Part shown: positions 39,472 to 47,864 of the stretch, one piece after another
How positions within the stretch are numbered: the stretch's first letter is position 1
How the letters are laid out: every line of letters begins with the position of its first letter
IMG/VR virus record: IMGVR_UViG_3300031240_000002
Span: 1-64,000 of that record
Origin: a virus
DNA length: 64,000 nt
Reading direction: 5' to 3' (one strand)
Made by a program: the position numbers and the translations under genes
Notes under the pieces: generated by a model
What the model saw: only the letters and a program-made list of their open reading frames with translations
Databases searched by the model: none
What the model was told of the DNA's origin: nothing

Positions 39472-41166
39472 TTATGCCGCTGCCGCGACGCTGGTCGGAA
39501 CCGTGACCGTCTCGCCGATCTCCGCGAGGAACATGATGTAGTCCATGCTCGCCAGCGTCTGGACGTAGACCTTCACCACGAAGATCCCGAGCGCCATCTG
39601 CGCGGCGGTGTTGCCCGAGACGTCGTCGACCAGGTAGTCGACGATCCGCTGCTGGGACGGGTCGTTCACCGACTTGAGGCTGTCGAGGAAGGTCTCGATC
39701 TCCTGGACGAACGCCTCTTGCCGGTCGGTGGTCGACGGCTGCTTCAGGTACGGCGCGGCGATGTCGCCGAGCGTGTCCTCGATGAAGTCGGCCATCCGGC
39801 GCCGCTTGATGGGCGTGCGGGTCGGGTAGAGGACGCTGTTGGCGGCCGTCACCCCTTGCATGAACTGCCAGCCGGCCTGGCGGTCGAAGTAGAGCGCGCA
39901 GACGCCGGCGGCGATGAGGTTGGCGTAGTCCTGCTTCGCCAGCGGGTTGAGGACGAACGCCTGCTCCGGAGCCGTGATCGCCTGAATGAACTGGTTCGCC
40001 GCCCCCGGGTTCACCTCCTGCGGGAAGTTGGACAGCGTCACCGCCATCATCCCGTCGAGGTTGATGGTGACCGCGATGTTGCCGAAGTCGGGCACCACGA
40101 TCTGGTGCTGCGGGTAGCAGATGATCACGCGGTCGGCCGGCTGCGGGTAGGCGTCCGCAGAGGCCAAGCCGATCGCGGCGGTGGTGGCGGCCGCCGCCTG
40201 GATAGCCGTGGTCCCCGCCGCGGGGTCGGCCGAGACGCAGCAGACGCGGGCCGGGCCGTTCCCGGAGGCGTTGTTGGCGTTCGCGCCGAGCGACTGGCGG
40301 ATCGCCTGGGTCCGACGGGCCGCCCAGATGACGTTGATCGAGGTGAGCGGATCCGCGTTGGGCAGCGTCGAGCTGATGGCCGCCGGGTACTGGCTGGCGA
40401 TGCGCGCGGCCAGCGTCGTCCCGGTGCCGCTCGGCCAGAGGATCGTGGCGTTGTTGACCGCCGTGATGGTGGTCGCCGGGTCTGCGTTCGGGATGACCGA
40501 GTCGAGCACGTTGACGATGGCCGTCGCGGCGGTGGCGACCACCGGCTCGACGACGAGGATCGGGAAGCAGTTGACCGCCACCGTGACCGCATTGCTGGTG
40601 ACGGTGGTCCCCTGCGGGATGGTGGTATTCCCGCTGGTCGCGAAGATGCGGGTCGACGCGGCGGCGGTGCTGGAACTCCCGAACCGATAGCCGGCGGGAA
40701 TGGTCAGCACCTTGTTGGTGAGGCCCGCGGCCTGGTCCGCCGCCGCCACCGTGACGGTGATGGTCAGCTGCCCCTTGGTGGTCCCGCCATCGGTCGTCAC
40801 GGCCTCGTGATCGACGCGGGCCAGGATGAGGCGCTGGAAGGTTTTGCCGAGCAGCTGGAGGCCGGCGTTCCCCTCGTAGGCGCTCGCGCCGGCGGCTCCG
40901 AAGATGTTGCCCTGGCGGCCGGCAGAGTCCTGCCCGAGGTAGGGGTAGATCGTCCCGTTCGCGGTGTAGATGGCCCGGTACTGGCCGTCCGACGTGACCT
41001 CGCTGGGACCGAACGGGCCGGCGATGAACTCGCCAACCAAGCAGGCCGCGCCAGGCTGCGTGCCGAGGACGATGTTCGGTCCGGTCAGATCGACGACGAC
41101 GATCTGGGGGACCGCCAGGATCTGGTTGAGCGGCGGGACCGAGGTCGTCCTGAGGAAGAAGGCCAT
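39472..41166 (-). CDS. tail sheath protein
   Basis: 564 residues. N-terminal domain VVDLTGPNIVLGTQPGAACLVGEF with FGPSEVTSDGQY. A variable middle is rich in Thr/Ala, and a conserved C-terminal domain (~400-540) has NRRR-like TRTPIKRRRMADFIEDTLGD, DRQEAFVQEIETFLDSL, QMALGIFVVKVYVQ. The contractile sheath wraps the tail tube. Expression is probably high: a GGAG site lies 5 nt before the ATG, and the leader resembles that of the capsid gene. Confidence 0.9.
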   Translation of the reverse strand: MAFFLRTTSVPPLNQILAVPQIVVVDLTGPNIVLGTQPGAACLVGEFIAGPFGPSEVTSDGQYRAIYTANGTIYPYLGQDSAGRQGNIFGAAGASAYEGNAGLQLLGKTFQRLILARVDHEAVTTDGGTTKGQLTITVTVAAADQAAGLTNKVLTIPAGYRFGSSSTAAASTRIFATSGNTTIPQGTTVTSNAVTVAVNCFPILVVEPVVATAATAIVNVLDSVIPNADPATTITAVNNATILWPSGTGTTLAARIASQYPAAISSTLPNADPLTSINVIWAARRTQAIRQSLGANANNASGNGPARVCCVSADPAAGTTAIQAAAATTAAIGLASADAYPQPADRVIICYPQHQIVVPDFGNIAVTINLDGMMAVTLSNFPQEVNPGAANQFIQAITAPEQAFVLNPLAKQDYANLIAAGVCALYFDRQAGWQFMQGVTAANSVLYPTRTPIKRRRMADFIEDTLGDIAAPYLKQPSTTDRQEAFVQEIETFLDSLKSVNDPSQQRIVDYLVDDVSGNTAAQMALGIFVVKVYVQTLASMDYIMFLAEIGETVTVPTSVAAAA

Positions 41167-41207
41167 CTATTCTCCGCGGGGTTGCTAGGGTCTCGTCACC
41201 TCCTCCT

Positions 41208-41270
41208 GGTCGCCGTTGGTCCTGAGTTCCCCCGAATCGTCGGCGGGCATGACCCGCCCGTCAAGTAGGG
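41208..41270 (-). promoter_or_regulatory. late promoter / leader, sheath copy
   Basis: Contains CCCTACTTGACG (41270-41259), GACGATTCG 17 nt downstream, then GAACTCAGGA and GGCGACCAGGAGG. The same order occurs upstream of the major capsid gene. TTGACG would be a -35 element. The distance to a -10 is about 17 nt. Confidence 0.55.
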
Positions 41271-41276
41271 CCAGCC

Positions 41277-41963
41277 TCAGCGGCCGGGGATCGAGTCGAC
41301 GATCGTGCTCGTGATCCGCACGCGCATCGGCTGCATCGGCTGGAGCATGACGAGCGACGCCTCGGCCCGCAGGCGGAACCGCGCCTCGTAGATCTTCTTT
41401 GCGGAGGTGTCCGCGTCGTCCATCTTCCGCGAGGCGAGCAGCGTCAGGCGGCAGGGGAGCCGCCAGTATTCGGGCATCTCCGCCACGATCACCCCGGCGC
41501 GGTCCCCCGGCGCGAGCCGAGCCGAGCCCGCCTGGCCGTGCCCGTCCACGACCAGCAAGCCGCGCGGGTCCTGGAAGGCCGTCTCGATCCCGCCCTTGAG
41601 GGCGTTGCGCTGCTCGACCTCGCTGGCGCGCACCACGATCTCGAACTCGCGGGACGCCTCCTGGATCTCCATCAGACAGAACCCAGCCTCCCCCTTCGGC
41701 TCCCAGGTGTCCTCGAGCGCGTGGGGGGTCATCTGGCTCGGCCCGTACTTCAGCTCCTCGTCCGGGAGGACGGCGGCCGATGGGTTCACGAAGGCGTCGT
41801 TGAGGTCGGCCCAGTCGGTGAAGAACTCCAGGAGGCGGATGGTGCCGGCGCCGCCGGGGCCGGGGAAGTCGCGGTCGAGGACGCGCTCGACGGCCAGGGA
41901 GATCGCCGTCTCGAGATCGGTGCTCGCGCTTCGGGAATAGAGTTCGCGCTGGAAGATCCCCAC
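41277..41963 (-). CDS. tail completion/terminator candidate
   Basis: 228 residues: LYSRSASTDLETAISLAVER at the start, IRLLEFFTDWADLNDAF, then a charged helix region with LMEIQEASREFEIVVRASEV and C-terminal strands (ARFRLRAEASLVMLQ). The position just upstream of the sheath gene is where contractile phages keep their tail terminator. The sequence itself is not diagnostic. The GTG start at 41963 has TAGAAT 6 nt upstream. Confidence 0.55.
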   Translation of the reverse strand: MGIFQRELYSRSASTDLETAISLAVERVLDRDFPGPGGAGTIRLLEFFTDWADLNDAFVNPSAAVLPDEELKYGPSQMTPHALEDTWEPKGEAGFCLMEIQEASREFEIVVRASEVEQRNALKGGIETAFQDPRGLLVVDGHGQAGSARLAPGDRAGVIVAEMPEYWRLPCRLTLLASRKMDDADTSAKKIYEARFRLRAEASLVMLQPMQPMRVRITSTIVDSIPGR

Positions 41964-41969
41964 CCGCCG

Positions 41970-41975
41970 ATTCTA
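41970..41975 (-). promoter_or_regulatory. TANNNT start-proximal box (TAGAAT)
   Basis: TAGAAT, one base from the -10 consensus, ends 6 nt before the GTG at 41963. Confidence 0.45.
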
Positions 41976-42006
41976 AGCGCGGCGCGCGCGGGCGGCGAGA
42001 CGCTGG

Positions 42007-42646
42007 TCAGACGTCCGCCCAGGCCAGTCCGCGACACAGCCGGCTCACATGCGACGAATGAACCCCGAAGGCCGCTCCCAGCGCGACGGTCGTCTCGCCC
42101 ATGCCCCGCCGCCGCCTGATCTCCACGACGGTCTCGGCGGTGAGCTTGTTAGACCGTGTGTTGTGGGCCTGCTCGGCTGCGGTTGCCCATTTGCAGTTGT
42201 CGGGCTCGTAGTTCCCGTTCGTGTTCTCCCGTTCGATGGAATGCCGCGCAGTCGGTTTACGACCCATGTCCTGCAGGAACGCCTCGTAGGATTCGCGCCC
42301 ACCGCGCGCAGACCTGAATCCCCCTGCCTCCGTAGTCCGAGTACCCGGTCGCGCGTGGGTTCGTGCAGCGCTGGATCATCAGATGCCAGCACTCGTATTC
42401 AGCCGACCGAGGCCCTCGGGATTCGCCGTGTGTCCGCAGCAATGCCCGCGCCTTTTCGGCCGAGACGCACCCACATGACTGGGAGGTGCCGAGCCTGAGA
42501 CTGGTCCCTTTTACCTCGATCTCTCGGCCGCAGTCGCAGCGGCAGATCCACCGTCGGCCCTGGGCATCTGTCCGAGGCGGTCCAACGCGAAGGACGACCA
42601 GCCTGCCGTATCGGTTCCCGGTTTCGTCTTTCGTGCCGCGCCTCAT
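42007..42646 (-). pseudogene. homing-type HNH/AP2-like endonuclease, frameshifted
   Basis: The first frame (42646-42257) reads NRYGRLVVLRVGPP, a CRCDCGREIEVKG zinc part and IQRCTNPRATGYSDYGGRGI with VCARW. The second frame (42290-42007) continues with FLQDMGRKPTARHSIERENT, GNYEPDNCKWAT, then an HTH-like end. In intact relatives these are one protein. A GGG at 42300-42298 (minus strand) seems to have one extra base. Removing it restores ARW-RESYEAFLQDMGRK. This is a probably inactive selfish nuclease between neck and tail genes. Confidence 0.7.
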
Positions 42647-43236
42647 CTAGCTCGCTCGGCCGCCGCTTTTCGATCCCACTCGGCGCGGCCCTCCGGGGTG
42701 AGCATCTGCCAATAGTTGTCGGCGAACAGGACCAGCAGCCGGCGCAGCTCGCGCTGGCCTTCTCTTCCCAGGGCGACATACCAAGGCGCCTTTCCTCCGA
42801 CCTTTCCATCGATAGCCCGATGCGCGTCACGGGAGAGCGGAGCGGTCAAACGATCCGGAGCGCGGCGCCAGCCTCCTGATCCCGTGGCGCCGCGGTCCCC
42901 GAGGTGGGCAACCTCAATCGGGCCGCCATAGCTCATGATGATCGCCACATTGGCTGGCGGGATGTTCCCGTTCCTGGCCAGGCGGCGGAGCATGCACCAG
43001 AGCCCCGAGTAGAAGAGCATTCGGCCGAGCTCTCGGGGGCGCCGTCGGTGCTTGGTCCCCTTCGGCGAGACGGGCTTGGGGAACTTCGGCTGGAAACTTT
43101 CAGGCAACTTCAGCGCGCGCTTTCCATCAACGCGGCGCGATGTGCCCCAGCGCTTCCGCTCGATCGGCTTCCCCCGGCGCATCGGCTGGCGGGGCTTCTT
43201 CGGCGCGCGGACCGGCTTGGGCTGCGGGCGGATCAC
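42643..43236 (-). CDS. DUF968/NinB-like nuclease-fold protein
   Basis: 197 residues. The basic N-terminus (KPVRAPKKPRQPMRRGKPIE) is followed by a core with GPIEVAHLGDRGATGSGGWR and APDRLTAPLSRDAHRAIDG. His-Leu, Asp and the Arg-Asp-Ala-His pattern recall HNH-fold proteins such as DUF968. Phage members act in recombination or DNA processing. The GTG start overlaps the decayed methyltransferase stop as GTGA, and its stop overlaps the next ORF as ATGA. Confidence 0.55.
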   Translation of the reverse strand: MIRPQPKPVRAPKKPRQPMRRGKPIERKRWGTSRRVDGKRALKLPESFQPKFPKPVSPKGTKHRRRPRELGRMLFYSGLWCMLRRLARNGNIPPANVAIIMSYGGPIEVAHLGDRGATGSGGWRRAPDRLTAPLSRDAHRAIDGKVGGKAPWYVALGREGQRELRRLLVLFADNYWQMLTPEGRAEWDRKAAAERAR

Positions 43237-43761
43237 GCGAGCACGGCCTTCACGAGGGTTCTCCAGGCGAGCGCCGCTTGCTGGGGGACGACGGCGTTCC
43301 CAAGTAGGCGCAGGCGGTGTGACCGTCCGGGAACCCCATCATCGCCTCGACGAATCGCGGGTTGAGGACCATCCCATCCGGAGATCGCGGCGGGGCCCGG
43401 CGGGAAGCGGTGCGCACGGTGGCGTCGGTCAGCGTCGTCCCTGGGTGTCGGCCGCTCTCGGTCGAGTAGGCCGCCGCTCCGAACGAGGCTGCGTCCTGCG
43501 CCGTCGGGGTCGGCCACAGCACCGCCTCGTTCAGGTTCGTCACGCCCGGGGGACCGCCCCCCTTCCGCTTCGGTGCGCGAGCCTTCATCGCCGCGACCTG
43601 CTCGGGAGTCTTCGGCGACATCGCGTCGTGGGCCTGCGGTGTTGGCCCCGCGCGTGCGGGTCGATCTCCGCCTGCCACACGACGCGCGCCTCGGGGACCG
43701 CCATCTCGACACCCATCCCGAGCCCTTCGATCCCAGAGAAGAGCGACCCGATGGTCGTCAT
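43233..43761 (-). pseudogene. C5-cytosine DNA methyltransferase, decayed
   Basis: The N-terminus TIGSLFSGIEGLGMGVEMAV plus VVWQAEIDP is a clear C5-methyltransferase motif I region. After about residue 36 the frame is lost. A second frame gives LNEAVLWPTPTAQDA and LNPRFVEAMMGFPDG, and a third gives RLLGNAVVPQQAALAWRTLV. These are C-terminal pieces. The catalytic Pro-Cys region is missing, so a large internal deletion plus two frame changes is the likely history. Its ATG overlaps the previous gene as ATGA. Confidence 0.75.
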
Positions 43762-43910
43762 TCACCGGCGTGTTCCGCCTGGCACGCGGCCTCGCGGCGC
43801 TCGCAGTCCCGGCAGACGTCACCATCGTCGTCGACCATGTTCGGGCATCCCTTGAAGCCCGCACATGGGAACTCATCGGCGCGCGTCTCGTCGTCCCATC
43901 CGACCGGCAT
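43758..43910 (-). CDS. small Cys-rich protein
   Basis: 50 residues: FPCAGFKGCPNMVDDDGDVC then RDCERREAACQ, a compact zinc-binding pattern seen in GC-rich phages. The ATG at 43910 has an exact CGCGTAGTATC box whose TAG ends the previous gene. The stop overlaps the methyltransferase start. Confidence 0.6.
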   Translation of the reverse strand: MPVGWDDETRADEFPCAGFKGCPNMVDDDGDVCRDCERREAACQAEHAGE

Positions 43911-43917
43911 GGGCTGG

Positions 43918-43928
43918 GATACTACGCG
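43918..43928 (-). promoter_or_regulatory. CGCGTAGTATC leaderless promoter-like box
   Basis: Exact 11-mer. TAGTAT ends 8 nt before the ATG at 43910. TAG (43924-43922) is the stop codon of the HK97-gp10-like gene. Confidence 0.75.
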
Positions 43929-44482
43929 CCCCGCCCCGCCAGGAAGTCGTCGATCGCCTCCCGCACCGCCCGGTCGATCTCCACGGCGGCCAGTCTCAGG
44001 ATGTGGTGGGCGGGGAGACCCCGGGCCTTTATCTTGCGGGCGATGGCCAGCGCGATGCCCCACTGCTGGCGGGAGACCTCGACCTGCCGGTCGCTACGCC
44101 GCCGCGCGCCTCGCTGTATAGGACCGACCTGCCGTTGAGCCGGGCCGATGAAGTCGCGCCCGATCCCCTTGCGCTTCACCCACTCGAAGATGACGTCGAT
44201 CGGGGGCATTCGCTGGCCGGGCCGCCGCCCATCCTCGATGACCACGGCGTAGGGGGCGAAGTTGTAGGCGGTGGCGCCGAGCGGGATGTCGTCGAAGCGG
44301 AAGGACCGCCGGTAGGTGCCGCGGTCGACCGGGGCTCGCGCGAGGGCCGAGATCTCCTCCTGCACCGCGCGCGGCCCGTGCAGCTTCACCGTCTTCCGGA
44401 TGACCTCGACCGCCCCCGTCACCAGCTTGGCGTCCTTCTTCAGCTGGTCGTGGTAGCCCTCGTAGGTGAACTTCTGGCCCAC
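43922..44482 (-). CDS. HK97-gp10-like neck/tail completion protein
   Basis: 186 residues: a helical start (DQLKKDAKLVTGAVEVIRKT), then APVDRGTYRRSFRFDDIPLG, AYNFAPYAVVIEDGRRPGQR and MPPIDVIFEWVKRKGIG. The PVDTG-type turn followed by strands with Y-A-VIE-G is the HK97 gp10 family pattern. These proteins close the head-tail joint. The GTG start lies 9 nt after the stop of 44492-45121. Confidence 0.7.
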   Translation of the reverse strand: MGQKFTYEGYHDQLKKDAKLVTGAVEVIRKTVKLHGPRAVQEEISALARAPVDRGTYRRSFRFDDIPLGATAYNFAPYAVVIEDGRRPGQRMPPIDVIFEWVKRKGIGRDFIGPAQRQVGPIQRGARRRSDRQVEVSRQQWGIALAIARKIKARGLPAHHILRLAAVEIDRAVREAIDDFLAGRGA

Positions 44483-44491
44483 CGGCTGGCC

Positions 44492-45121
44492 CTACTCGGC
44501 GCGGGCGTCGTCGACATCGCCGGTCCGCCCGGCGTCGTAGCCCTGCTTGGTCAGGACCACCGTCCACTGCAGGCCCCCGCGCGTGAGCATGGGGGTGGCG
44601 GTGGGCGGACTGAAACGCCGCGGCGGGGGGACCGGCGAGCTCGGCCGGTTCTCCTGGACCTCGTACCAGAAGTCGGTCGACGGCCGGTTCCTGCGCGGCG
44701 TGCCGGGGTCCACCAGGTCGGGCGTCTTCCCGGTCAGGTCGTCCTCGGTGTAGCGCGCCGAAATCTGGTCGACGATGATGTCCCCCTCCTCCGTGGCGCC
44801 CATGGGGTTGGCGATGCGCCGCACGGCGTTGAGGTCGCGCACGCGGGGGATCGGGACGATCTCCACCCGCGAGGTGATGACCAGCTTCCCAGCCCCGCGC
44901 CCGCGGCGCCCGCCGGCCCCGGTCCAGTAGCCGTGCACCAGGAACACCCGGTAGATGGACACCCCGAGCATGGCCTTGATGTTCCGGCAGGCGTCCACGA
45001 CGTTGACCAGGCGGCCAGCCAGCGTCCCCGGCTCCTGCTGAGGGAAGGGCGAGCGATAGGCCCCAGCGGCCTCGGGAATGTCGCTGGCGGGGTCTCCTGA
45101 GCGCGTCCGGTCGTTGGCCAT
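44492..45121 (-). CDS. neck / head-closure structural protein candidate
   Basis: 209 residues: LVNVVDACRNIKAMLGVSIY, a beta-rich middle (VITSRVEIVPIPRVRDLNAV; DIIVDQISARYTEDDL) and a C-terminal LQWTVVLTKQGYDAG. It is a probable head-tail connector by location between the gp10-like gene and the small head genes. The ATG has a TAGGCT box 9 nt upstream. There is no clear family match. Confidence 0.5.
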   Translation of the reverse strand: MANDRTRSGDPASDIPEAAGAYRSPFPQQEPGTLAGRLVNVVDACRNIKAMLGVSIYRVFLVHGYWTGAGGRRGRGAGKLVITSRVEIVPIPRVRDLNAVRRIANPMGATEEGDIIVDQISARYTEDDLTGKTPDLVDPGTPRRNRPSTDFWYEVQENRPSSPVPPPRRFSPPTATPMLTRGGLQWTVVLTKQGYDAGRTGDVDDARAE

Positions 45122-45130
45122 CGTCCTGAC

Positions 45131-45136
45131 AGCCTA
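45131..45136 (-). promoter_or_regulatory. TANNNT start-proximal box (TAGGCT)
   Basis: TAGGCT ends 9 nt before the ATG at 45121. Confidence 0.3.
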
Positions 45137-45177
45137 CGCCCGAACGCCCCAAGGGCGCGAGCTACGGCAGCCTGGCG

Positions 45178-45732
45178 CTACGCCGGAACGCCAGGGGACG
45201 CATCGTCACGCACGACCAGCCAGACCGCCAGGTCGACCGTGGTCGGCGTGAAGCCGGCAGCGGAGGCGAGGGTCACGCCGAGCGCGTCCCCCTTCGCGTA
45301 CTTGGTCTCGATCAGGTCGACCGGTCCACCCTGCGGGTTGCCGGAGGCGGCCGACGCCACCACGACGTTGCCGGTCGTGGCGTTCGCCACGTTGGCGAGC
45401 ACGCCGGCGGGGGCGATGGTCGGCTGGATGGTGGCGGCCGAGGCGCCGCCCGCCGTCACCAGCGCGTCAAAGTCGTAGACCAGCGCGAGGATGTGCCCCG
45501 AGCTGTGCATCCGGATCTGGGTGGGAGCGTCCGTGTCCACCGCCCCGCCAGCCGCCATGGCCGTGGCCGCCTGGCTGGCCCCGAGGTTGGCCTTCCGGAA
45601 CGGGCCGATCATCCGCACGCGGGCGTTGGCGGTCTCGTTCGCTGGAGCGTTGAACGGCTTGTCCCGGTGGGCGCCGCTGTCGAGCTCCTCGATCTGCCGG
45701 TTCTTCGTGGTGCGGACGGGGGGAACGCTCAT
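45178..45732 (-). CDS. virion structural protein, decoration-like
   Basis: 184 residues. A basic start (SVPPVRTTKNRQIEELDSGA) is followed by a beta-rich, Ala/Gly/Thr-rich body (QIRMHSSGHILALVYDFDAL; VDLAVWLVVRDDA). Such composition suits a decoration or fibre-like virion protein. The ATG at 45732 is chosen because AGGAGACCAGC precedes it. An upstream start at 45765 is less likely. Confidence 0.55.
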   Translation of the reverse strand: MSVPPVRTTKNRQIEELDSGAHRDKPFNAPANETANARVRMIGPFRKANLGASQAATAMAAGGAVDTDAPTQIRMHSSGHILALVYDFDALVTAGGASAATIQPTIAPAGVLANVANATTGNVVVASAASGNPQGGPVDLIETKYAKGDALGVTLASAAGFTPTTVDLAVWLVVRDDASPGVPA

Positions 45733-45787
45733 GCTGGTCTCCTGTTGGAAATGAGCGTCGCCCACCTCGGGCGCTCTCGCAAGAGCC

Positions 45788-46219
45788 CTACACGCTGCGG
45801 AGCACGCGGCGGAACATCGCCTGCTTCCCCGTGCCGGTGCCCAAGCTGTTCGAGTAGGAGTTCTGGTAGACCCCCAGGCTGTCGGCCAGCTTCTTCGACC
45901 AGAAGTCGTACTCGCCGCGGAGCGCGTCGGTGATGCCGAGGTTCGGCTTGATCTGGTCGACCTGCTCCGCGTAGAGGAAGTCGGTCGCCCCGAAGATCTT
46001 CACGTAGAGCGAGTCGAGCTTCGAGAGGAGGTCCCGCACGATCCCCGCCCGCGACTGGGGGACGTGCTGGAGCGCGTTCACCGCCACGAACATGTTCTCG
46101 GTCAGCGCCAGCGTGCCGAAGGCCAGGAACGATCCGACGTTCACGAGGCTGTAGCCGAGGTGGTGGAGCACCCGCCCCTGCTCCTCCTGGCTGAAGACTG
46201 CGTCGTTCTCCTGGCTCAC
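45788..46219 (-). CDS. hypothetical protein
   Basis: 143 residues, mostly helical: EEQGRVLHHLGYSLVNVGSF, ENMFVAVNALQHVPQSRAGI, VDQIKPNLGITDALRGEYDF. The GTG start has a weak GGAGC site. It belongs to the cluster between capsid and neck genes. It could be a head-tail or scaffold-accessory protein. No family is recognised. Confidence 0.6.
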   Translation of the reverse strand: MSQENDAVFSQEEQGRVLHHLGYSLVNVGSFLAFGTLALTENMFVAVNALQHVPQSRAGIVRDLLSKLDSLYVKIFGATDFLYAEQVDQIKPNLGITDALRGEYDFWSKKLADSLGVYQNSYSNSLGTGTGKQAMFRRVLRSV

Positions 46220-46262
46220 GCTCCGATGGTGCGCGACCGGCGCTCCCCCCGCAATGGGGCGG

Positions 46263-46403
46263 TCAGCGCTGGGCCATCAGAGCCGCCAGCGTCCCGGCGA
46301 AGAACATCGCGAACCCGAGCTGGTCCGCCTTCGGGGGAGCGAAGGCGTAGACCAGCGCGCCGATCACCGCCACCACCACGTCGACGACCATTCGTTCGGG
46401 CAT
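46263..46403 (-). CDS. small two-span membrane protein
   Basis: 46 residues: VVDVVVAVIGALVYAFAPP then ADQLGFAMFFAGTLAALMAQ, two hydrophobic spans joined by a short polar loop. Tiny membrane proteins of this kind can be holins or holin regulators. The ATG has no strong ribosome site. Confidence 0.5.
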   Translation of the reverse strand: MPERMVVDVVVAVIGALVYAFAPPKADQLGFAMFFAGTLAALMAQR

Positions 46404-46464
46404 CCCGGGAACGTGGGGTCGCCCGAGCCCCAACGCAAGAGGTGGCCCAGTCGCTGTCCCGGTA

Positions 46465-46965
46465 CTACCCTTTTGAGGTGTGCACCAACACCCGGCAGAT
46501 CCTCCCGCCGGCGCGCCCGGACCCGCAAAGCTGGTCGCGCCGGTCGGGAGGGGAGCCACCGCCTACTCCGGGACGAGCCGCCGCCGGAACGGGAATGCCG
46601 AGTAGGGAGACCTCCCGGCGTCGCAGGCAGCGTTCATCTCTCGCTTGATTCGTTCCTGCAATTTCGGCGTCGGTCTCTTCACGCATGCCGGGGATGCCGG
46701 GATCGAGCAGCGATCGGGCTCGCCCCTGGCTGGCCGCGATGCGCTCCGGGTAGACGACGGCGTTCGGGTTCTCGATCGTGAACGGACCGATCGTGCCGAG
46801 CGGCGGCCAGACGGTCTCGTCTCCGGCGGTTACGTCCTGCCAGGGCGCGAGCTCGACCGGCGCCTCGCGGCCCACCGACCTCGGGTCGGTCACCATCGGC
46901 AGAGGCTGGATCTCGCAGGTCTCGACGCACCCCTCCTCGGGGTTGCAGCGCGGATCGTGGAGCAT
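46465..46965 (-). CDS. hypothetical Cys-containing protein
   Basis: 166 residues. The first 70 have a Cys cluster (LHDPRCNPEEGCVETCEIQP) and a short fold (VWPPLGTIGPFTIENPNAVV). The rest is Arg/Glu-rich and then low-complexity Gly/Pro, ending near a GGTAG. The ATG at 46965 has an exact CGCGTAGTATC box. The C-terminal 50 residues may be read-through of a lost stop. Confidence 0.5.
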   Translation of the reverse strand: MLHDPRCNPEEGCVETCEIQPLPMVTDPRSVGREAPVELAPWQDVTAGDETVWPPLGTIGPFTIENPNAVVYPERIAASQGRARSLLDPGIPGMREETDAEIAGTNQARDERCLRRREVSLLGIPVPAAARPGVGGGSPPDRRDQLCGSGRAGGRICRVLVHTSKG

Positions 46966-46973
46966 CGCCCCCA

Positions 46974-46984
46974 GATACTACGCG
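46974..46984 (-). promoter_or_regulatory. CGCGTAGTATC leaderless promoter-like box
   Basis: Exact 11-mer. TAGTAT ends 9 nt before the ATG at 46965. Confidence 0.7.
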
Positions 46985-47005
46985 CCCCGGCGGCGGGGCG
47001 GGAGG

Positions 47006-47314
47006 CTACAGCCCCTTCGCCTCCGGCCCGCGTGGCCCCCGCTCGCGCTGCTCCCCCTGCTTGGTGGCGCGCACGGTGAGCCCCTCTTTCACCTCGGTCT
47101 CAACCTCCACGCCGAGCACCCTGACGGCGGCCGGCGTGAGCGGGTGGAGCAGGATCTTCTTGATGACCTCCGTCTCCTCCCCCACCGGCAGAAGATCAGC
47201 CCCGAGCCGCCGGCAGATGACCTCGTCCCGGGAGTGAGGGGCGATCGAGACGATCCCATGCTCGCCGCGCACGGTGGCCACCGGCGCGCCCCCGAACGGC
47301 GACGGGAGCTTCAC
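47006..47314 (-). CDS. hypothetical protein, head-region
   Basis: 102 residues: PFGGAPVATVRGEHGIVSIA, EVICRRLGADLLPVGEETEV, then a charged C-terminus. The GTG start overlaps the upstream gene as GTGA, so the pair is co-translated. No family is recognised. Position after the capsid suggests a head or connector role. Confidence 0.55.
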   Translation of the reverse strand: MKLPSPFGGAPVATVRGEHGIVSIAPHSRDEVICRRLGADLLPVGEETEVIKKILLHPLTPAAVRVLGVEVETEVKEGLTVRATKQGEQRERGPRGPEAKGL

Positions 47315-47748
47315 GACTGAGCGCCCTCGGTCAACTCGGTCTTCTCCGCCTTCTGGCCGGCCTTCTTCGCGATCGGCGGCGGCAGATTCAGCTCCGCCTC
47401 GGGCACGTCGATGCCCATGTCGCGCAGCTCCTCGGCGCGCGCCACCGCCGCCTTCTGCTGGTCCACCCACCACCCCGGCGGGTCGATCGGCTCGAGCTTG
47501 CAGCCCCGGTTCTTCAGCGCCCGGATGTCGTACTCGGCCGCGCTGATCTCGTCCCCGAGGTTCAGGAAGAAGTCCCCCTGGGGTCGGTTGAACGGTCCGA
47601 TCTTGTTCGGCGCCTGGTGGTTCTTGGGGCCGTCGACGACCCGGAAGAACTCGACCGCCGTCTCCTTCCCCCCGGACTTCTTCAGCACCGGCTGCGCGGT
47701 GCGGGCGATGTTCCCTTCGGGCATGAGCGAGGCTGGTCTGGTCTTCAT
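47311..47748 (-). CDS. hypothetical protein, head-region
   Basis: 145 residues. VEFFRVVDGPKNHQAPNKIG, FNRPQGDFFLNLGDEISAAE and IDPPGWWVDQQKAAVARAEE indicate a folded protein with an aromatic strand and a helical tail ending in Lys/Glu. GGAGG sits 9 nt before the ATG at 47748. The open frame starts at 47820, but the ribosome site favours 47748. Confidence 0.6.
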   Translation of the reverse strand: MKTRPASLMPEGNIARTAQPVLKKSGGKETAVEFFRVVDGPKNHQAPNKIGPFNRPQGDFFLNLGDEISAAEYDIRALKNRGCKLEPIDPPGWWVDQQKAAVARAEELRDMGIDVPEAELNLPPPIAKKAGQKAEKTELTEGAQS

Positions 47749-47810
47749 CGGGTCGGTCCTCCAGCCCAAGAGCCTACCCCCGACCGCCGCCGGCGCGGGC
47801 ACAAAAAGAA

Positions 47811-47831
47811 ACGGCCACACGAGGTGGCCGT
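47811..47831 (-). terminator. Rho-independent terminator (minus strand)
   Basis: An 8-bp stem (47831-47824 with 47818-47811), a 5-nt loop and a TTTCTTTTT tail on the minus strand. It ends transcription after the 47865-48077 region and before 47748. Confidence 0.75.
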
Positions 47832-47864
47832 CTCAAACCGTCTGGCGATGCGTGGTTTAAATGG

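Noticed and set aside
39358-41268. Plus-strand open frame of 636 codons opposite the sheath gene
   Set aside because: It is an antisense shadow of a clear sheath protein, with a repetitive Arg/Gly/Asp/Val composition.
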